DNA from: Methylomonas methanica
Lineage (GTDB): Bacteria > Pseudomonadota > Gammaproteobacteria > Methylococcales > Methylomonadaceae
Assembly (NCBI GenBank): GCA_001644045.1
Contig: LUUF01000085.1
Location: 1-64,000, forward strand
Direction of reading: 5' to 3'
DNA length: 64,000 nucleotides
Shown: positions 34,735-44,200 of the stretch, in pieces
Numbering within the stretch: the first letter of the stretch is position 1
How the letters are laid out: every line of letters starts with the position of its first letter
Notes under the pieces: generated by a model
What the model was told of the DNA's origin: nothing
Databases searched by the model: none
The model's input: only the letters and a program-made list of their open reading frames with translations
Made by a program: the position numbers and the translations under genes

Positions 34735-35836
34735 GCGCTGTTCCTTGCGCTTGCAGTTTTAAATGTCTGCGGCTCTTGTCTTGCACCTGACCGACCAATT
34801 GCCCGCAGGCCGCATCGATGTCTTCGCCGCGGGTTTTCCTGACCGTGGTGACTATGCCGGCGTTGTGCAGAATATCCCGAAATTTCAGGATCGCGGCACT
34901 ACTGGAGCAACGGTAATGCGATTGCGGAAACGGATTGAACGGAATCAAATTCAGTTTGGACGGCACGGTTTTCAATAGTTTAACCAGGGTGCGCGCGTCT
35001 TCCGCGCTGTCGTTGATGCCGTCCAGCATCACGTATTCGAAGGTGATGTGCTTGCGTGGGCCGGTTTTGGCGTATTCGCGGCAGGCTTCCATCAACTCTT
35101 TCAGCGGATATTTGACGTTGATCGGTACGATTTGATCGCGCAATGCGTCGTTGGGGGCGTGTAGCGACACGGCCACGCTGACGTCGCAGACCTCGTTCAG
35201 GCGCTTCATCGCCGGCACAATGCCGGAGGTGCTGATGGTGACGCGGCGTTTGGACAGGCCGTAACAAAAGTCGTCCATCATTAAATTCATTGCCGCCACG
35301 ACATTGTCGAAGTTAAGCAAAGGCTCGCCCATGCCCATCATCACCACATTGGTGATGCGACGCTCGGGTCCCAAGCGTTGTTGAGCCAGATAAAGCTGGC
35401 CTATGATTTCGGCGGTGGACAGGTTGCGGTTGAAGCCTTGTTTGGCGGTCGAGCAAAAGGTGCAGGCCAGCGCGCAGCCTACTTGCGAGGACACGCACAA
35501 CGTAGCGCGGCGTTCTTCCGGGATGTAAACGGTTTCCACCCGATTGCCGCAGTGCATCTGCACCGCCCATTTGCAAGTGCCGTCGGACGCCAATTGTTCG
35601 GCGACGATTTCCGGGACTTTGATCTGGCAGTGTTCTTTTAAATGACTGCGTAGCGATTTGCTCAGATTGGTCATCTCGTCGAAATCGGAGATGCCTTCCT
35701 GATAAATCCATTTCAACACCTGAGTGGCGCGAAACGGCTTTTCGCCGAGCTCGACAAAAAAGGCTTGCAGGCCTTTTCTGTCGAAATCCAGCAGATTAAT
35801 CAATGCTGGCTTAGCGGATACGATCGCAGAGTTCAT
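34724..35836 (-). CDS. rlmN: Dual-specificity RNA methyltransferase RlmN
   Basis: A 370-residue radical-SAM enzyme that methylates adenine C2 in 23S rRNA A2503 and tRNA A37. The cluster motif is CALACTFC, the N-terminal domain reads [13 protein letters not shown] and [16 protein letters not shown], and the catalytic cysteine near the C-terminus lies in the ACGQL segment. The ATG at 35836 gives [10 protein letters not shown] and overlaps ndk by 26 bp; a TTG about 13 codons later would remove the overlap but has no visible ribosome site. The frame remains open upstream, where it lies inside ndk. Confidence 0.95.
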   Translation of the reverse strand: MNSAIVSAKPALINLLDFDRKGLQAFFVELGEKPFRATQVLKWIYQEGISDFDEMTNLSKSLRSHLKEHCQIKVPEIVAEQLASDGTCKWAVQMHCGNRVETVYIPEERRATLCVSSQVGCALACTFCSTAKQGFNRNLSTAEIIGQLYLAQQRLGPERRITNVVMMGMGEPLLNFDNVVAAMNLMMDDFCYGLSKRRVTISTSGIVPAMKRLNEVCDVSVAVSLHAPNDALRDQIVPINVKYPLKELMEACREYAKTGPRKHITFEYVMLDGINDSAEDARTLVKLLKTVPSKLNLIPFNPFPQSHYRCSSSAAILKFRDILHNAGIVTTVRKTRGEDIDAACGQLVGQVQDKSRRHLKLQAQGTAHAR

Positions 35837-36242
35837 CAGCAGAGAAGAAGTAAGCGATTTCTCTTGCAGCGGATTCCGGCGCATCGGAACCGTGTACGGC
35901 ATTTTCGTCGATGCTGACCGCGAAGTCGGCGCGAATGGTGCCGGGTGCGGCTTCTTTAGGGTTAGTGGCGCCCATCAGTTCACGGTTTTTCAGTACCGCA
36001 TTTTCGCCTTCCAACACTTGGACAACGACGGGGCCGGAAGTCATGAAGCTGACCAAGTCTTTGAAAAAGCCGCGTTCTTTATGCTCGGCATAAAAACCTT
36101 CGGCTTGTTCTTGGCTCAATTGCAGCATTTTTGCTGCGACGATGCGCAGGCCGTTTTTTTCGAAGCGGCTGACAATTTCCCCAATCACATTTTTAGCGAC
36201 TGCATCAGGCTTGATGATTGAGAAAGTACGTTCGATTGCCAT
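35811..36242 (-). CDS. ndk: Nucleoside diphosphate kinase
   Basis: A 143-residue enzyme that equalises nucleoside triphosphate pools by moving phosphate via a histidine. The phospho-histidine lies in [12 protein letters not shown]; the family start [12 protein letters not shown] is present. A TATAAT on the minus strand (complement of 36286-36291) lies about 45 bp before the start codon and may be its -10 element. Confidence 0.97.
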   Translation of the reverse strand: MAIERTFSIIKPDAVAKNVIGEIVSRFEKNGLRIVAAKMLQLSQEQAEGFYAEHKERGFFKDLVSFMTSGPVVVQVLEGENAVLKNRELMGATNPKEAAPGTIRADFAVSIDENAVHGSDAPESAAREIAYFFSADELCDRIR

Positions 36243-36285
36243 TGTTTAACTCCAGTGAGGATAGTGATTAAAAAATTAATTGGGG

Positions 36286-36291
36286 ATTATA
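36286..36291 (-). promoter_or_regulatory. Candidate -10 element for ndk
   Basis: A perfect TATAAT on the minus strand upstream of ndk. No strong -35 is found at 16-18 bp, where the hairpin at 36300-36325 overlaps. Confidence 0.4.
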
Positions 36292-36299
36292 TCGCGTCC

Positions 36300-36325
36300 G
36301 GCAGGGTGATGAGAAACACCCTGCC
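36300..36325 (-). terminator. Hairpin after secD
   Basis: GGCAGGGTG at 36300-36308 pairs with CACCCTGCC at 36317-36325 around eight bases. It lies 64 bp past the secD stop on the minus strand; there is no T-run, so the terminator call is moderate. It marks the end of the yajC-secD unit with no secF between. Confidence 0.45.
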
Positions 36326-36388
36326 CATAATGTCTTGATTGTTGAACCAAAAAGCAGCGAAAAGGCAGGGCTTGCCTGCTGGATGAGC

Positions 36389-38236
36389 CTAGATGGACAG
36401 TTTTTCGACTTTACGGTCACCGCCGTAGAACCAGTTGACCAGCATCCGGGTACCGGTAATCGCGGTGAACAATGAAGTCAGGATGCCTATGGTCAATACC
36501 AGCGCAAAACCTTTGACAGGTCCGGTGCCGAAACCGAATAGCAACACCGCGACAATCAAGTGTGTGACGTTAGAGTCGAGAATGGTCGCAAACGCTTTTT
36601 CGTAACCGACATAAATGCTAGCCTGCAGGCTAAGGCCGTGGCGCAGTTCCTCGCGGATCCGCTCGTTGATCAGTACGTTGGCGTCCACCGCCATACCGAC
36701 CGTCAGCACGATACCGGCCATACCCGGCAGGGTTAGCGTGGCCTGCAGCACGGACATGATGGAGATCAACAGCACTACGTTAAACAGCAATGCGAAGTTG
36801 GCGATCAAGCCAAACGCGCGGTAATAAACAATCATGAAAAATACGACCAGCAGGAAACCGGCGGTAATCGACATCATGCCTTGATCGATATTTTCCTGGC
36901 CCAAGCTGGGGCCGACGGTGCGTTCTTCGACGATTTCGACTGGTGCCGCCAATGCGCCGGCTCTGAGTAACAAGGCCAGGGTGCGTGCTTCTTCAGGACT
37001 ATCCAGGCCGGTGGTTTGGAAGCGCTTGCTGAAACTGTCACGGATGGTGGCGACGCTGATCACTTTTTCGACTTTTTCCTTGTGTTGGACTTTCTCGCCG
37101 TTAACCACTCTGGTCTCGGATTTGTATTCGATGAATACAACCGCCATCGGTTTACCGATATTTTCCTGGGTCATCTTGCCCATTTTCTTGGCGCCAACGC
37201 CATCCAGTGTGATGAATACCGCCGGTGAACCATCTTGATCCAGACCAGAGGATGCGTCGGTGATCTGGTCGCCGGTAACGATAACCGCGCGTTTCAACAA
37301 TACTGGCGCACCGTTTTTATCTTTATATAAACGGCTGCCGATCGGTTCGTGACCGCCCAGGGCCGACTGCACATCATGCTCCACGTCCACCAAACGGTAT
37401 TCCAGCGTAGCGGTGGTGCCCAGCAATTCTTTTGCGCGGGTAGTGTCTTGTACGCCGGGCAATTGCACGACAATGCGGCTATCGCCTTGTTGCTGAATAA
37501 TAGGCTCGGCTACGCCCAGTTCGTTGACCCGGTTACGCAGGGTGGTAATGTTTTGGCCCAGCGCCGCTTTCTTAATTTCGCGCAGGTTGCGCTCGGGGAT
37601 GTTCAGCGTAAATTCGTTTGGACCGCTTTCCACTAAATCCAGGGCGCGGAAGTCTTTGTTCAGTACTTCAGTGGCGGCAATTCTGGATTCTTCGTTAGGC
37701 AGCACAATTTTGATACCGCCGGCTTCCTTGGCAACCGATTGATAACGAACTTTTGCATCCCGGAAAGCGGAGCGGATGTCGTTGGTATAGCGTTCTTCGG
37801 CCTGTTTCAGCGCGCTGTCCATATCCACTTCCAACAGGAAGTGCACGCCGCCGCGTAAGTCAAGGCCCAGATGCATTGGGTTAGCGCCCAACGCCCGCAG
37901 CCAGCCCGGTGTGGCTGGCGCCAAATTCAAGGCAACGGTGGCTTTGCCGGACATTTGCTCGCGCAGCAAGTCCGCGGACTTCATTTGTTCGTCGGTATTG
38001 TTGAAACGTGTCAGAATTTTGCCGTCGGTAAATTCGAAGCTTTTAACCGCAAAGCCGGCATTTTTGATGCTGGCCGCAACTTCGTCAGCCTGAGACTGCT
38101 GCAATGGCGTCGCGTTGGACGAGGCCAATTGCACTGCCGGGTCGTTGCCGTAAATATTAGGCAGCGCGTAAATCGTACCGATTAGTAAAACGATCAGCAC
38201 CAGAATGTTTTTCCAGACAGGGAAATGATTTTGCAT
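36389..38236 (-). CDS. secD: Protein translocase subunit SecD
   Basis: A 615-residue inner-membrane protein of the SecDF complex, which uses proton motive force to complete preprotein export. One N-terminal helix, a large periplasmic part with the LGLDLRGGVHFLLEVD motif, and five C-terminal helices starting with the GPSLG(Q)ENI motif and including MAVDANVLINERIREE. The C-terminus (WFYGGDRKVEKLSI) is that of a complete SecD, so this is not a SecD-SecF fusion. yajC lies 75 bp upstream as usual, but secF, the normal next gene, is missing; ndk follows. Confidence 0.95.
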   Translation of the reverse strand: MQNHFPVWKNILVLIVLLIGTIYALPNIYGNDPAVQLASSNATPLQQSQADEVAASIKNAGFAVKSFEFTDGKILTRFNNTDEQMKSADLLREQMSGKATVALNLAPATPGWLRALGANPMHLGLDLRGGVHFLLEVDMDSALKQAEERYTNDIRSAFRDAKVRYQSVAKEAGGIKIVLPNEESRIAATEVLNKDFRALDLVESGPNEFTLNIPERNLREIKKAALGQNITTLRNRVNELGVAEPIIQQQGDSRIVVQLPGVQDTTRAKELLGTTATLEYRLVDVEHDVQSALGGHEPIGSRLYKDKNGAPVLLKRAVIVTGDQITDASSGLDQDGSPAVFITLDGVGAKKMGKMTQENIGKPMAVVFIEYKSETRVVNGEKVQHKEKVEKVISVATIRDSFSKRFQTTGLDSPEEARTLALLLRAGALAAPVEIVEERTVGPSLGQENIDQGMMSITAGFLLVVFFMIVYYRAFGLIANFALLFNVVLLISIMSVLQATLTLPGMAGIVLTVGMAVDANVLINERIREELRHGLSLQASIYVGYEKAFATILDSNVTHLIVAVLLFGFGTGPVKGFALVLTIGILTSLFTAITGTRMLVNWFYGGDRKVEKLSI

Positions 38237-38311
38237 GGTTATTCCATTAAAAGCAGTGACAGCCAGGCTGTTGCGAATAAAAGCGGGGTATATCGCAGGG
38301 TTAAAGCAAAC

Positions 38312-38662
38312 TTATTCTTTGGTTTTTTTGCTGTTCAAGGTTTTGTAAGTGCCTTTGGGCATCATGTTGGCGATGGCGTGGCGCTGTACTTGAATAAAGC
38401 TGTTATCGGAGACTTCCAGTTTCACGAAGTTGTCGTCCAGTTCGGCTACTTTGCCCAAGATGCCGCCGGTGGTGACCACTTCGGCGCCTTTACCCAGCGC
38501 TGCCAGCATTTGTTTCTGTTCCTTGGTGCGCTTTGATTGCGGGCGGATGAACAGGAAATAGAAAAATATCAAAATTCCCAATGGGAACAGCATGCCTTCA
38601 AAGCCGGGTTGTACGGCGCTGGGCGCTGTTTGGGCCAGCGCGTCGGAAATCAAAAAACTCAT
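38312..38662 (-). CDS. yajC: Preprotein translocase subunit YajC
   Basis: A 116-residue single-span inner-membrane protein accompanying SecDF. The membrane helix (FPLGILIFFYFLFIRPQ) is followed by the cytoplasmic RPQSKRTKEQKQMLAALGKGAEVVTTGGILGKV domain. Placed directly before secD, its standard place. The queA and tgt genes often found upstream are not here. Confidence 0.95.
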   Translation of the reverse strand: MSFLISDALAQTAPSAVQPGFEGMLFPLGILIFFYFLFIRPQSKRTKEQKQMLAALGKGAEVVTTGGILGKVAELDDNFVKLEVSDNSFIQVQRHAIANMMPKGTYKTLNSKKTKE

Positions 38663-38769
38663 GGTAATCCTCTTATTGTTATCGTCGTGTAAACGTCCGG
38701 CCGGGCGGACAGGCGCGCATTATGCCACACTAGCGGCGCTTATCGCATTACGCTGTCAATTTGCCCGGC

Positions 38770-39630
38770 TTATGCTAGCGTTCGGCCGATTGCCTCGCCG
38801 AGTTGCACCGCTTTGCCGGCGGTCAAGTCGTCGTTCCAGGTCGTTTTGTCCTTACCGAACAACACGATAATGGTCGAGCCCATATTGAACCTGCCCATTT
38901 CCGTACCTTTTTCAAGAACCGGCGCATTATCTTCATAGCGCCAGGTTCTGGGTTCGTTGATACTCGGTGGCGTGACGACACCGTGCCAGACGGTTTCGAC
39001 GCTAGACACGAAAATCGCCCCGACCAGAATCAAAGCCATCGGGCCGGCTTCGGTATCGAAAATACAGGCCACCCGCTCGTTGCGCGCGAAAAGATTCGGC
39101 ACCGCGCCGACCGTGGTGTTATTCACGCTGAACAGGCGGCCGGGAATATGCACCATTTCCCTCAGAGTGCCGGTCAGCGGCATATGCAGGCGGTGATAAT
39201 CCTTGGGCGATAAGTAAATGGTGGCGAAGGAGCCGTTTGCAAAGGCCTGTGCCCGTTCGGTATCGCCGCCCAGTAATTCCAGCGCAGTGTAGTCGTGGCC
39301 TTTGGCCTGGAAAATTCGGCCGTCGTTTATCGGTCCCGCCTGGCTGACCGCGCCGTCCGCCGGGCAGGCTATCGCATCGGCAGCTGCGGCAAGCGGGCGG
39401 ACGCCATCCCGCAATTCGCGGGTGAAAAATTTGTTAAAGCTGGCGTAATGATCGAGATTTTGAAATTTGGCCTCGCTCATATTCACGCCATACAGGCTGA
39501 CAATCGATTTGATGAACAGGTTTTTCCAGGTTTTGTTTTGGCAATGGGTCAGTTTGGACATCAAACCGGACAGCGCGTGGTGCGGCAATGCGTATTGCGG
39601 CAGCACGGTTACAATTTCTTTTAAATTCAT
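38770..39630 (-). CDS. psd: Phosphatidylserine decarboxylase proenzyme
   Basis: A 286-residue enzyme that makes phosphatidylethanolamine from phosphatidylserine. It cuts itself at Gly251-Ser252 in RFNMGSTI to form the pyruvoyl group, where most relatives have LGST. The catalytic Asp and His of the self-cleavage triad are in CPADG (Asp92) and YHRLHMP (His149). The start overlaps the end of the FlhB-like gene by 4 bp, so the two are translationally coupled. Confidence 0.95.
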   Translation of the reverse strand: MNLKEIVTVLPQYALPHHALSGLMSKLTHCQNKTWKNLFIKSIVSLYGVNMSEAKFQNLDHYASFNKFFTRELRDGVRPLAAAADAIACPADGAVSQAGPINDGRIFQAKGHDYTALELLGGDTERAQAFANGSFATIYLSPKDYHRLHMPLTGTLREMVHIPGRLFSVNNTTVGAVPNLFARNERVACIFDTEAGPMALILVGAIFVSSVETVWHGVVTPPSINEPRTWRYEDNAPVLEKGTEMGRFNMGSTIIVLFGKDKTTWNDDLTAGKAVQLGEAIGRTLA

Positions 39631-39911
39631 GATTCGGAATCGGGAGTTTTGCCGCTGATGAAATACGCAAAGGCGATCACTTCGGCGACGGCAATATAGA
39701 GTTGTTGGGGGATTTCCTCGCCGAGCGGCACTTGCGCCAAAATTCGCGCCAGTTCCGGTTCGTTTTGCAGCGGTACGCCATGTTTTTCGGCGATGGCCAG
39801 GATTTGCTGAGCGGTAAAACCTTCGCCTTTGGCGGTAACTTTGGGGGCATTCTTGCCGTCGTACTGCAGCGCGACGGCAATGTCGCTGTTATAGAAGGTT
39901 CTGCCGCTCAC
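39627..39911 (-). CDS. FlhB C-terminal-like orphan protein
   Basis: About 94 residues resembling the cytoplasmic C-terminal part of FlhB/YscU export switches (IAVALQYDGKNAPKVTAKGEG, GVPLQNEPELARIL, VPLGEEIPQQLYIAVAEVIAFAYFISG). It has no membrane part and the NPTH autocleavage motif is missing, as is usual for these stand-alone relatives. A GTG at 39911, eight bases after the queF stop, is the suggested start; an ATG at 39947 would overlap queF. It could modulate flagellar export or be an unrelated use of the fold. Coupled to psd downstream. Confidence 0.75.
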   Translation of the reverse strand: MSGRTFYNSDIAVALQYDGKNAPKVTAKGEGFTAQQILAIAEKHGVPLQNEPELARILAQVPLGEEIPQQLYIAVAEVIAFAYFISGKTPDSES

Positions 39912-39918
39912 GTCAGGT

Positions 39919-40308
39919 TTAAGGCAGATTGACCAATTCGGGTGCATGCCAGCTTGGGTCGCGATGCTCGGCGATCACCGTGGTGTAAATGCCTCCGCGC
40001 ACATTGAATTCGGCGCGCAGACGCATGAAATTGGGCGAAATAGCCGCGACAATATGATCCAAAATTTCGTTGGTGACCGCTTCATGAAAGGCGCCGCGTT
40101 CGCGGAAAGTCCACATGTACAGCTTTAAGGACTTGAGTTCCACGCATAATTTGTTGGGTACGTATTCCAGAACCAGTTTGGCGAAGTCGGGCTGGCCGGT
40201 CATCGGGCACAAACAGGTGAATTCCGGAATGTCGATACGAATAGTAAAGTCGCGCGCCGGCCTGGGGTTTTCGAATGTGGTGAGGTCTGCGCTGGGTTTT
40301 GTAGTCAT
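39919..40308 (-). CDS. queF: NADPH-dependent 7-cyano-7-deazaguanine reductase QueF
   Basis: A 129-residue single-domain (type I) QueF that reduces preQ0 to preQ1 in queuosine synthesis. The catalytic Cys34 and Asp41 are in [11 protein letters not shown] and the NADPH-binding motif appears as [21 protein letters not shown]. coli has the longer two-domain form. It is the first gene of the minus-strand unit queF, FlhB-like, psd. Confidence 0.93.
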   Translation of the reverse strand: MTTKPSADLTTFENPRPARDFTIRIDIPEFTCLCPMTGQPDFAKLVLEYVPNKLCVELKSLKLYMWTFRERGAFHEAVTNEILDHIVAAISPNFMRLRAEFNVRGGIYTTVIAEHRDPSWHAPELVNLP

Positions 40309-40340
40309 TGCTTGATCTTGGTTGCTAAGGATTCCGGAGT

Positions 40341-40359
40341 GGCGGATTAGGCGTCCGCC
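40341..40359. promoter_or_regulatory. Hairpin in the queF upstream region
   Basis: GGCGGA at 40341-40346 pairs with TCCGCC at 40354-40359, 33-51 bp before the queF start on the minus strand. The 293-bp gap between queF and the divergent small gene shows nothing else clear. The hairpin is too GC-rich and lacks the A-rich tail for a preQ1 riboswitch. Confidence 0.35.
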
Positions 40360-40601
40360 GGTTAAGTCTGGCGATATTTTACCAGCTAAGATGCGATAAA
40401 GTTTTAAGCATTTAAACTCAATAGCTTATCCTGTAGTTTACGGTGGCGGGTTTGTTGGGTTTCGGGTTGGTTTGTGCAAATTCAGTCGCAACGATTGGCT
40501 GGTAGAATTGTCAACAACTTGCACTGGATGATGTAAAATTATTGTCAAGGCGAATTGTAAAAACCGCTAGAATGTAAGTTCAATTTGAAGGGGAGTCGAC
40601 G

Positions 40602-40961
40602 ATGGAAATCAACACTACGTACCCAAACCAAAATACCCTGGCCAGCCAAGGCGTATCACGAGAACAAAAAGCCGGTGGGATTGAAGAATCGGCGGAACGC
40701 AGAAAGGCCAACAATTCGCAGAGTCAGGTCGAGAGAACCGAGCAAAGCGTGAGTGATACTGTTAATTTGTCCCAGGAGTCTCTGAAATTGGCGCAGGCTG
40801 CCAATGGACAAAATAACGACAATCAGCCCAGAATCAACAGTCCGGAGCAGGCGCAAGCAGTGGTTGGAAAGTTGATATCGGATATTCAGAGCAATCCTGG
40901 CCAAGCCCAATCTGCTGTTGCCAACCGGCCGCGCGCCAACTTAGGCGCTTTGTTAAATTAG
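40602..40961 (+). CDS. Hypothetical hydrophilic protein
   Basis: A 119-residue polar protein with no Cys, Trp or membrane segment, rich in Asn, Gln and Ser. The segment SVSDTVNLSQESLKLAQAA resembles phrases in small flagella-linked or FlgM-like proteins, but too weakly to name it. It seems unstructured except for two short helices. An AAGGGGAG ribosome site supports translation. It stands alone; a hairpin follows it. Confidence 0.6.
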   Translation: MEINTTYPNQNTLASQGVSREQKAGGIEESAERRKANNSQSQVERTEQSVSDTVNLSQESLKLAQAANGQNNDNQPRINSPEQAQAVVGKLISDIQSNPGQAQSAVANRPRANLGALLN

Positions 40962-41270
40962 ATTCGTTGCGATCTTACTGAGCAGCTTCCTTGAATACGG
41001 GCCAGCTTAATGGCTGGCTCCGTTATATCCTTACAATTCAATACTAGTACCCAGTTCGGCATGAGACAGCCGGCGGAATAATGGTTTCTCGCTGGTGATA
41101 AACAACGATGCCGTTATTGATCGGTTCTCAAACTTTACCATCCGCAAAGGCGCAAGGTCCGTTTGGTTTAAGGCGTCATATTAAGCCGATTTAAATTCCA
41201 TTCGAATCGAAACGGCATTTCGAAGATAATAGCCGGCTTTGTAAACGGTCTTGAGCGTTTTTAATCAGGC
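40962..41270. other. Gap before smc
   Basis: About 309 bp without a gene. It holds the hairpin at 41001-41018 after the small hypothetical gene and then what must be the smc promoter, for which no clear sigma-70 pair stands out. Confidence 0.5.
41001..41018 (+). terminator. Hairpin after the hypothetical gene
   Basis: GCCAGC at 41001-41006 pairs with GCTGGC at 41013-41018 around a six-base loop, about 40 bp past the stop of the small gene. The T-run is weak. Confidence 0.45.
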
Positions 41271-44200
41271 ATGAAGCTGGAAAAAATCAAACTTTCGGGT
41301 TTCAAATCCTTCGTCGATCCCACCACGATACCGATCAGCGGCAATTTGACCGCTATCGTCGGCCCCAACGGTTGCGGCAAATCCAATATCATAGATGCGG
41401 TGCGTTGGGTAATGGGTGAGAGTTCCGCCAAACATTTGCGCGGCGGCAATATGGCCGACGTGATTTTCAACGGTTCGTCTGGCCGCAAGCCGGTGAGTAT
41501 GGCCTCGGTCGAATTGGTTTTCGACAACAGCGAGGGCAAGGCCGGCGGCGAATATTCGCAGTACGCCACCATTTCCATCAAGCGCCAGGTCAGCCGCGAC
41601 GGCCAGTCGCTGTTCATGTTGAACGGTTCCAAATGCCGGCGCAAGGACATTACCGATCTGTTTTTGGGTACCGGCCTGGGTTCGCGCAGCTATGCGATCA
41701 TCGAGCAGGGCACCATTTCCAGGATGGTGGAAGCCAAGCCGGAAGATCTGCGGGTGCATATCGAGGAAGCTGCGGGCGTTTCGAAATATAAAGAGAGGCG
41801 TTCGGAAACCGAAACCCGCATGCGCCATACCCGCGAGAATCTGGAGAGGCTAAACGATTTGCGTGATGAGGTTGAAAAGCAAATCAAAAACTTGGCCAAG
41901 CAGGCGGAAAAGGCCGAGAAATATACCGAACTGAAAAAGCAGGAACGCCAATATAAACAGGAATTGCTGGCGATGCGCTGGCAGAACTTTCAGCGTTCGG
42001 CGCAGAAATTGGAAGAAAAGCTGCAAAGTATCGCCGCCGAGCACAATCGTTTGTTTGTACTGCTGCGCGACACTGAAAAAGCCATGGAACTGCAACGCGG
42101 CGAACAGAAAGCCCAGCAGCAGCATCTGGACAGCACCCAAGCCGAATATTATGCCGTGGTCGCCGAAGTCAGCCGGTTGGAGCAGACCATCAAGCACAAC
42201 CAGAAAAGTCACGAAGAAACGCTGGTCGAAATCAATCGTTTGAAACTGCAAGCCGAGCAGGCGCAATCCGAGTGCGAGCAAGACCGGCAACAATTGGAGG
42301 AAATTCGCCAGACTCTGCTGGAAGCCGAAGAAACCATGATCGTCGCCCGCGAGCGCGAGGAAGACTTGCTGGGCATTCAACAAGATGCTCATCAGCAAAA
42401 ACAGCAATGGCAGCAGCAGTGGGAAGCCTTTTTGGCCGAGAACGCCGGCTATCGCGAACAAGCTGAAGTGCAGCGGACCAAACTGGTACAGCTGGAAAAT
42501 CAAAACCGGCAGCTGCAGACTCGATTGGACAAATTAAACGGCGAACGCGGCGGTTTGGCCGATACCCAGTTGCAGCTAGAGTTGGAAACTCTGGATAGCA
42601 GCATCGAATTGATCGAAGCCGAGCGCGAGCAGTTGCAGCAACAGCTGGAAGTCGTGTTGCAACGCATAGCCGAGTTAAGACCGGCGATCAAGCAACTGCA
42701 TGACAGCCTGCACGCCAGCCGCGCCGAGTTGCAAAAAGTCAACGGCAAGATCAGTTCCTTGGAATTATTGCAACAGCATGCGATGGGTAAGGACAAAAAG
42801 GAGTTGGGTGCTTGGCTGGAGCAGGTGGGCTTGGAGCAACAACCGCGCCTGGCCGAATTTCTGGATGCCGAGGAAGGCTGGGAAACTGCCGTGGAAACGG
42901 TGTTGGGCAGTTATCTGGAGGCGATCTGTGTGGATAGCGCGGACTCGATACTCGGCGAGTTGCAGGATTTGACCAAGCAATCGTTGGTGGTGTTTGAAAC
43001 GCATGCCAGTCCAAGCGGCACGAGCGCCGACCCGGTGGCTTTGGCAAGTAAGCTGCGTAGCCGCTGGGATTTATCCAGCCTGTTAAGCGGTATCTATTGC
43101 GCGGAAACTATGCAACAGGCCCGGAAAATGAAGTTGCAGGCACACGAGTCGGTGGTTTTGGCAGACGGCACCTGGCTGGGCAAGGACTGGATCAAAATTA
43201 GCCGGGGCAGTGACAGCAAGGCCGGGGTATTGCATAGGGAAAAGGAATTACGCGAATTGAAGCAGCGGCAAAGCGAGCTGCAGTTGACCATAGCCGAGGA
43301 CGAGGAACAATTGGCCAACTCCGAACAGGAGTTGAAGGCCGCCGAAAGTAATCGCGAGCAATACCAACAAAAAGAAAAACTGCTCAGCGCCGAGTTTTCG
43401 GCGAAAAGTGCCGAATACAGCGCTCAGTCGGCGCGTTTCGAACAGCAAAAACGCCGTCTGGAGCAACTCGATCACGAGATCGAGGAAATCAGCCAACATC
43501 TGGCGGAAAACGCCGAAAGCATATCCGAAGCAGAGATGATCAAGCAGGATGCCGAGCAGGCTTTGGGCGATCTGGGCGACAAGAAAACCGAATTGGAGCA
43601 ATTGAACCAACAAATCCAGGCCCAACAGCAAAACACCGATGCCTCGGTCGATGAGGCGCGCCGGCATTTGCACAGGTTGCATGCACAAATCGAATCGCTG
43701 AAATCCTCGGAAGTACTGACCGCTAAACAGATCGAGCGCTTGCAACTGCAACATCAGCAATCGGCCGACCGTATCGCGGAGCTGGAAAACAAGTTGCACT
43801 ATTCCTTGGCGCCGCTCGACGACGAGAAAATGCAGCTGGAAGAGTTATTAGAGAGAAAAGCGGAGTTCGAGGAGAACCTGCAATCCGAACGCCAGGCTCA
43901 ACAAGCCAGCGAACAGACGGTCAGTCAGTTGGCCGAGCAATACTCGCAAACCCAACGGTCCTTGGAAAAACAAAAAGAAGCCTTGGATCAAGTGCGTTTC
44001 GAGCAACAGGACAGCAGGGTGCGGCAGCAAACTATAGCCGAGCAGCTGACCGAGGTGGATGCCGATCCGGAAGCGATACTCGCCAATTTGACCGAGGACG
44101 CCACGGAAACCAAGTGGAAAAACGCCGTCGACGATCTGACCGATCAGATCGAACGGCTGGGATCGATCAACCTGACCGCGATCGAGGAATTTAAAACCCA

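Noticed and set aside
40309-40440. preQ1 riboswitch before queF
   Set aside because: There is a hairpin, but no A-rich tail next to the ribosome site and no match to the short preQ1-I pattern.
41850-42503. Long minus-strand frame inside smc coding for a Leu/Phe-rich protein
   Set aside because: It is the reverse of the smc coiled-coil repeats (Gln/Glu codons read backwards) and has no independent signals.
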